Source: JAMCRD01 sp964633405 (lineage in GTDB: Bacteria > Patescibacteriota > Minisyncoccia > UBA6257 > Colwellbacteraceae). Taken from it: a DNA stretch of 9,088 nt. The notes beneath the pieces were generated by a model that was given only the letters and a program-made list of their open reading frames with translations, ran no database searches and had not been told where the DNA came from. Position 1 is the first letter of the stretch, and every line of letters begins with the position of its first letter. The stretch is taken from contig CAZWFV010000017.1 in assembly GCA_964633405.1 (NCBI GenBank), positions 1 to 9,088 of the forward strand, in the 5' to 3' direction. Positions 5,200 to 9,088 of the stretch are shown one piece after another. A program made the position numbers and the translations under genes.

Positions 5200-6795
5200 A
5201 TGTTCAACTTTGACCAAAGACTTGTCAGTGAAAGTCCCGACTCAAGATCGGCGGGTGTTTCCAGCAAACTGTACCGGGCCTTCGAGTTCCTGCCGGGAGT
5301 ACTGGCCTGGGGCACGCTTATCCTCATAGTCGTCTTATCCAGATACATTCCTTTCTGGATGGCCGTGTTTATCATCTTCTTCGACACCTACTGGCTGCTC
5401 AAGACCGTATATATGTCCCTGCACCTGCGCTCCACCTTTGGGGTCATGCGGGAGAATATGAAACGGGACTGGCTGGCGGAGACACGCAAACTGCCCGGCT
5501 GGGAAGCGGTGCGCCACCTGGTCATACTGCCTATGTACAAGGAGTCATACGAGATAGTTAAGGAAACGTTCGACAGTCTCGTTAAGACGGACTATCCACT
5601 CGATAAATTCATAGTGGTTCTAGCCACTGAAGGCCGAGCCGGGGCTGATGCGCAAGATATCGCTGGCAGGATCAGAGAGCGGTATGGGTCTAAGCTCCCC
5701 CACTTCCTGGTTACGACCCATCCGGGAGACATCCCCAGCGAGCTGGCCGGAAAAGGCTCGAACCAGGCCTGGGCTGCCAGGGAAGTTAAAAGGCTGGTTA
5801 TAGATCCATTGGGCATCGATTATGAGAATATCCTTGCCTCGGTATTCGATGTGGACACTCAAGCGCCCTCGGATTACTTCTCACGCCTGACATACGTATT
5901 CCTTACCACTCCGGACAGGCAGCACTCGAGCTATCAGCCGGTACCCCTGTTCGTGAATAACATATTCGACGCGCCGGCCTTGACCCGCGTAGTCTCATTC
6001 TCCTGCACCTTCTGGCAGATGATGAACCAAGCCAGACCGGAGCGTCTGACCACCTTCTCTTCGCATTCGATGCCGTTCAAGGCGTTGGTTGAGATAGGAT
6101 TTTGGACAACCGACCATGTCTCCGAGGATTCCAGGATCTTCTGGCAGTGTTTCATGCACTATGATGGGAACTGGAAGGTCACGCCCCTGACTTATCCGGT
6201 ATCCATGGATGCCAATGTCACCCCTTCTTTCTGGCGGACCATGGTCAATCTGTATAAACAGCAACGCAGGTGGGGCTGGGGCGTGGAGAACATTCCTTAC
6301 ATGCTATACGGCTTCGCCAAGAATGCCCGCATATCCCTGCGCAAGAAACTTTATTGGATTTTCAATATTATCGAGGGGTTTCACTCTTGGGCCACGAACG
6401 CGATCATACTTTTCGTCCTGGGCTGGCTGCCGGCCGCGATCGGCGGGGACAAATTCAATACCACCCTGCTTGCCCGCAATCTGCCGCACATCACCCGCTC
6501 AGTCATGACTCTGGCCATGCTTGGTATCGTCACCTCGGCCATATTAGCCATAGTGCTCCTGCCGCCCAAGCCCAAATGGCTGAAAAGATGGCACTATATG
6601 CTCTACGTATTGGAATGGGCGCTTATGCCGTTGACGCTCATAATATTCGGCGCATTGCCAGGATTGGAGGCTCAAACCAGACTGATGCTTGGCAAAAAAT
6701 TCCATCTGGGATTCTGGGTGACGCCAAAATCCAGGCTCAGCAAGAGTGAATTTGCGGCAGGCAAAACCAGCCCAGTCACTCAAAATGTATCTTAG
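5200..6795 (+). CDS. Membrane-embedded GT2 glycosyltransferase (cellulose/hyaluronan synthase-like)
   Basis: This protein probably transfers sugars from a nucleotide donor at the inner face of the membrane for a surface polysaccharide or glycoconjugate. The 531-residue product has two N-terminal membrane helices (about 32-48 and 52-68), a cytoplasmic GT-A domain (about 100-360), then three helices (about 397-416, 434-454, 466-486). Motifs are ILPMYKES (109-116) at the first strand, GKGSNQAWAAR (184-194), the metal-binding DVDT (217-220), the catalytic-base motif SED (308-310) and QQRRWGWG (354-361), the Q/RxxRW signature of processive GT2 synthases. Where many GT2 enzymes have a D in the nucleotide pocket, this protein reads LATEG (141-145). 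ATG 5200 is preferred; TTG at 5149 would add 17 residues and sits six bases after the doxX stop. Neither start has a Shine-Dalgarno. The 3' end overlaps convergent recG by 20 bases. Donor, acceptor and product are unknown. Confidence 0.88.
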   Translation: MFNFDQRLVSESPDSRSAGVSSKLYRAFEFLPGVLAWGTLILIVVLSRYIPFWMAVFIIFFDTYWLLKTVYMSLHLRSTFGVMRENMKRDWLAETRKLPGWEAVRHLVILPMYKESYEIVKETFDSLVKTDYPLDKFIVVLATEGRAGADAQDIAGRIRERYGSKLPHFLVTTHPGDIPSELAGKGSNQAWAAREVKRLVIDPLGIDYENILASVFDVDTQAPSDYFSRLTYVFLTTPDRQHSSYQPVPLFVNNIFDAPALTRVVSFSCTFWQMMNQARPERLTTFSSHSMPFKALVEIGFWTTDHVSEDSRIFWQCFMHYDGNWKVTPLTYPVSMDANVTPSFWRTMVNLYKQQRRWGWGVENIPYMLYGFAKNARISLRKKLYWIFNIIEGFHSWATNAIILFVLGWLPAAIGGDKFNTTLLARNLPHITRSVMTLAMLGIVTSAILAIVLLPPKPKWLKRWHYMLYVLEWALMPLTLIIFGALPGLEAQTRLMLGKKFHLGFWVTPKSRLSKSEFAAGKTSPVTQNVS

Positions 6796-8938
6796 TGTCG
6801 AATCTAGCCATGACCCCCCTCAGTTTCGGATATTTATTTAGAAACCGGTCATCTTTGAGTATTTTCTCCGCCTCATCCCGTGCTTTCTTGACCAACGTCG
6901 GATTCTGCAGTCCACGCATGGCTATATCCGGCATGCCCGACTGTTCCTCTCCCAGGAACTCGCCCGGTCCCCTTATCTGCAGATCTTGCTCAGCCAGCTC
7001 GAAGCCGTTCTTCGCGGTCAGCACCGACTCCAATCTCCGTCTTACAGTCTCGGACCCTGATTGGGTAAACAGGAAACAGAACGACTGATGCTCGCCCCGG
7101 CCGACTCTTCCCCGCAACTGGTAAAGCTGGGCCAGTCCGAAACGCTCCGCGTCTTCGATCATCATTATGGTCGCGTTCGGAACATCCACTCCGACTTCGA
7201 CGACCGATGTCGAGATAATCAGGTCCACTTTGCCGTTAGCAAAACCATCCATTGTGGCCGACTTCTCGACGGCCTTCATTTTGCCGTGGATCATTCCCAC
7301 CTTAAGGTCGGGGAACACCCTGTCTTTGAGTTTCTCGTACTCCGCCTTGACCGCCTTAGTCTCATCCCAACGGTTGGCCAGTTTCTCTGCCGTATCGTCA
7401 TTGCCAGGTTCTATTCTGGGACAAACCACGAATCCCTGCCGCCCCTTTCTGACCTGCCCGCGGATGAAAGCATAAGCCTTGTCGCGGTTCTCCGGAGCGA
7501 CTATCTTTGAGACTATATTCTTTCTCCCTCCCGGGAGTTCGGTGATTATCGATAGATCCAGGTCGCCGAATACGGTCATCATCAGCGTCCGGGGTATCGG
7601 GGTGGCGCTCATCGACAGGAAATGGGGGATGACGTTGTCCGTGCCGTCTTTCACCAACGCTGCGCGCTGTTTGACCCCGAAGCGATGCTGTTCGTCTACT
7701 ACGACCAGTCCCAGGTCTTTGAAGACGATTCCCTTCTCCAGCAGCGCATGGGTTCCCACCAGGATGGCTATGCGTCCCTCCGCTAAGCCAGCGGATAAGT
7801 CCGTTTTCTTGACCTCCGTTTCCAGACCGTCGCCGTAGTATATGCGCGCTTCCTTGGAGAGGATCAGTCCCAGTCCGCGGTTAAACTCGGGAAAGAATTT
7901 CTTTATGGTGCCGTAGTGTTGTTTGGCCAGTATCTCGGTCGGAGCCATAAAGGCTACCTGCAGATTGGCCAGCGCAGCCAGATACCCGGCTATCCCGGCA
8001 ATGATCGTTTTCCCTGAACCGACGTCGCCCTGCAACAACCTGTTCATGGGCCGGCCCCGTTCCATATCTTTCAGTATCTCTCCCAGGACCGAGTTTTGGG
8101 ATGGGGTCAGCCTGAATGGCAAACCGTCCAATATCGTCTTAACTGCCCCCGCGGTCGGTTTTATCGGGTGGGCTTTCTGTTTTGCCAAAGCCAGCTTATC
8201 GCCTATGACTTTGAGCTGCAGCAGGAACAATTCCTCGAAGACGAACCTGTCTCTGGATTTCTTGGCTTCCTCCAGCGACTCCGGGAAATGGATCGTATGC
8301 AGGGCCTCATTTATTTCCGGAAATCCGTTTTTTTCCAGGATCTCCTTCGGCATGAATTCGGACACGGGCTCTAGATTTTCAAGTATCGGCTGAAGGAGGT
8401 AGCGTAGGCCACGGGAAGTCAACCCTCGGGTCTCGGGGTAAATCGGTACCAATCTTGCGGTATGTTTGGTATCGCTCTTTATCACAGATAGTCCTTCATC
8501 ATATGAAACGACCTGATCGCCTTCGTGACCCACCACTTCATAGGCCGGATTGGACAGATATAGTTTCTGTTTCCTCAAGGCTGCCTTGCCTGAGAAGTTG
8601 GCTATGACCCCCGGCTTCAGCGTATTCTTTATATATGTCTGGTTGAACCACACTGCTTCGATCGAGCCGGAGTTGTCGGCCAGCAGCGCCTCGACTATAA
8701 ACATCCTCCTTCTCCAGGCCCGTTTGACGTTTATCTCCTTGACCACTGCCTGTATTGTTTTGGCATCTCCTGGTTTGAGGCTCGCGATTGAAGATACCTC
8801 ACGCCAGTCCTCATAGCGGCTGGGCATGTGATATATAAGATCGCTTACGGTCGTTAAGCCGAGCCTCCTGAGCTTCATAAGCATAGTGGGGCCTATTCCT
8901 TTCAGACCACTGAGGGGAGAGTCGAGTCCTATAGCCAT
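6776..8938 (-). CDS. recG: ATP-dependent DNA helicase RecG
   Basis: RecG is a superfamily 2 helicase that remodels stalled replication forks and Holliday-like junctions. The 720-residue product is full length. It has an N-terminal helix-hairpin-like segment (GLKGIGPTMLMKLRRLGL, 11-28), an OB-fold wedge domain (about 60-140), then two RecA-like domains. Helicase motifs are Walker A GDVGSGKT (304-311), motif Ia APTEILAKQH (332-341), DEQH (415-418), SATPIPRTL (444-452), STSVVEVGVDVP (577-588) and QLRGRVGRG (607-615). The RecG C-terminal signature QIRGPGEFLGEEQSG (654-668) follows. In the segment after motif Ia the familiar LLTGS-type sequence is replaced by LILSKEARIYYGDG (358-371), apparently a lineage variant. 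Start ATG 8938 sits six bases after a TATAAT box, so the message may be leaderless. The 3' end overlaps the convergent glycosyltransferase gene. Confidence 0.97.
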   Translation of the reverse strand: MAIGLDSPLSGLKGIGPTMLMKLRRLGLTTVSDLIYHMPSRYEDWREVSSIASLKPGDAKTIQAVVKEINVKRAWRRRMFIVEALLADNSGSIEAVWFNQTYIKNTLKPGVIANFSGKAALRKQKLYLSNPAYEVVGHEGDQVVSYDEGLSVIKSDTKHTARLVPIYPETRGLTSRGLRYLLQPILENLEPVSEFMPKEILEKNGFPEINEALHTIHFPESLEEAKKSRDRFVFEELFLLQLKVIGDKLALAKQKAHPIKPTAGAVKTILDGLPFRLTPSQNSVLGEILKDMERGRPMNRLLQGDVGSGKTIIAGIAGYLAALANLQVAFMAPTEILAKQHYGTIKKFFPEFNRGLGLILSKEARIYYGDGLETEVKKTDLSAGLAEGRIAILVGTHALLEKGIVFKDLGLVVVDEQHRFGVKQRAALVKDGTDNVIPHFLSMSATPIPRTLMMTVFGDLDLSIITELPGGRKNIVSKIVAPENRDKAYAFIRGQVRKGRQGFVVCPRIEPGNDDTAEKLANRWDETKAVKAEYEKLKDRVFPDLKVGMIHGKMKAVEKSATMDGFANGKVDLIISTSVVEVGVDVPNATIMMIEDAERFGLAQLYQLRGRVGRGEHQSFCFLFTQSGSETVRRRLESVLTAKNGFELAEQDLQIRGPGEFLGEEQSGMPDIAMRGLQNPTLVKKARDEAEKILKDDRFLNKYPKLRGVMARFDTKIHFE

Positions 8939-8944
8939 ATTCTG

Positions 8945-8950
8945 ATTATA
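8945..8950 (-). promoter_or_regulatory. -10 box (TATAAT) immediately before the recG start
   Basis: A consensus TATAAT reads on the minus strand and ends six bases before the recG ATG. Normal spacing places the transcription start at or next to the A of the start codon. No convincing -35 is seen 16-18 bases further upstream, and no Shine-Dalgarno precedes the ATG. Confidence 0.45.
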
Positions 8951-8976
8951 TACTTTGATCGGCCGGCCTCTATTTC

Positions 8977-9005
8977 TTGTTTCGTCAGCTGGGCCGTGAT
9001 AAAAC
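8977..9005 (+). promoter_or_regulatory. Predicted extended -10 promoter of tRNA-Arg
   Basis: TTGTTT (8977-8982) is followed after 17 bases by TAAAAC (9000-9005; four of six consensus bases). A TG at 8997-8998 makes an extended -10 (TGn). Transcription would start near 9012, about four bases before the tRNA. The promoter shares the 77-base gap 8939-9015 with divergent recG. Confidence 0.45.
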
Positions 9006-9015
9006 TCTTATACTG

Positions 9016-9088
9016 GCTCCCGTGGTGAAATGGATATCACGGCTGGCTTCGAACCAGTAAGTGGGGGTTCGATTCCCTCCGGGAGCAC
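9016..9088 (+). tRNA. tRNA-Arg (anticodon UCG), running to the window edge
   Basis: The acceptor stem GCTCCCG (9016-9022) pairs perfectly with CGGGAGC (9080-9086), followed by A73 (9087) and one C before the window ends. The D arm is GTGA/TCAC. The anticodon stem GCTGG/CCAGT (one G-U pair) holds loop CTTCGAA, giving anticodon UCG at 9049-9051 (reads CGA). The variable loop is four bases. The T arm is GGGGG-TTCGATT-CCCTC. The tRNA body is complete; whether CCA is encoded cannot be seen. Confidence 0.95.

Noticed and set aside
6270..6749. Open frame of 159 codons inside the glycosyltransferase gene on the same strand
   Set aside because: It is out of frame within conserved membrane-helix coding sequence, and its translation is low-complexity and unlike any family.
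7923..8393. Open frame of 156 codons on the plus strand opposite recG
   Set aside because: It is antisense to helicase domain 1 of recG, shows no family features, and overlaps other equally long shadow frames.
3375..8938. Alternative genetic code with UGA as glycine
   Set aside because: tsaD, prsW and recG all end at UGA at the expected family C-terminus, and no in-frame UGA interrupts any conserved gene.
1..9088. CRISPR array, insertion sequence, phage or toxin-antitoxin module
   Set aside because: No regularly spaced repeats, transposase or integrase frames, terminal inverted repeats or paired small toxin/antitoxin frames were found. All sizeable genes belong to core or envelope families.

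Overview
The gene content and style suggest a bacterium of the Candidate Phyla Radiation (Patescibacteria). The valyl-tRNA synthetase is short and ends without the usual C-terminal arm. The small heat-shock protein and the membrane glycosyltransferase resemble versions I associate with that group. Genes are tightly packed, Shine-Dalgarno sequences are weak or absent, and base composition looks close to balanced. UGA terminates several complete reading frames (tsaD, prsW, recG), so the UGA=glycine code of Gracilibacteria/SR1 is not in use. This placement is inference; no 16S or other phylogenetic marker search was possible.

Layout. Bases 1-162 hold no protein gene that I can support. They contain nested inverted repeats and a perfect 10-bp hairpin that looks like a (bidirectional) terminator. 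A minus-strand block then reads from right to left: tRNA-Glu(UUC) (4601-4527), tsaD (4427-3375), valS (3336-1171), a PrsW-family membrane protein (1177-524) and a small heat-shock protein (531-163). The last three overlap by 7 and 8 bases, so they are almost certainly translated from one message. A divergent plus-strand pair follows: a DoxX-like membrane protein (4733-5143) and a processive-type GT2 membrane glycosyltransferase (5200-6795). recG (8938-6776, minus) converges on the glycosyltransferase and overlaps its 3' end by 20 bases. tRNA-Arg(UCG) begins at 9016, divergent from recG, and reaches the window edge.

How the genes fit together. The minus block is mostly about making proteins: a tRNA, the enzyme that makes t6A on ANN-decoding tRNAs, and an aminoacyl-tRNA synthetase. 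It ends with two protein-quality or envelope-linked genes. The doxX-glycosyltransferase pair acts at the cell membrane, and recG is DNA repair housekeeping. Most of this is ordinary core genome. I did not find a convincing undescribed defence, mobile or CRISPR-like system. The points most worth checking are the PrsW homologue that lacks the lysine of its EExxK motif inside the valS operon, the predicted leaderless or near-leaderless messages of recG and valS, the structured non-coding left edge, and paired TAGATATC repeats at the tsaD promoter.
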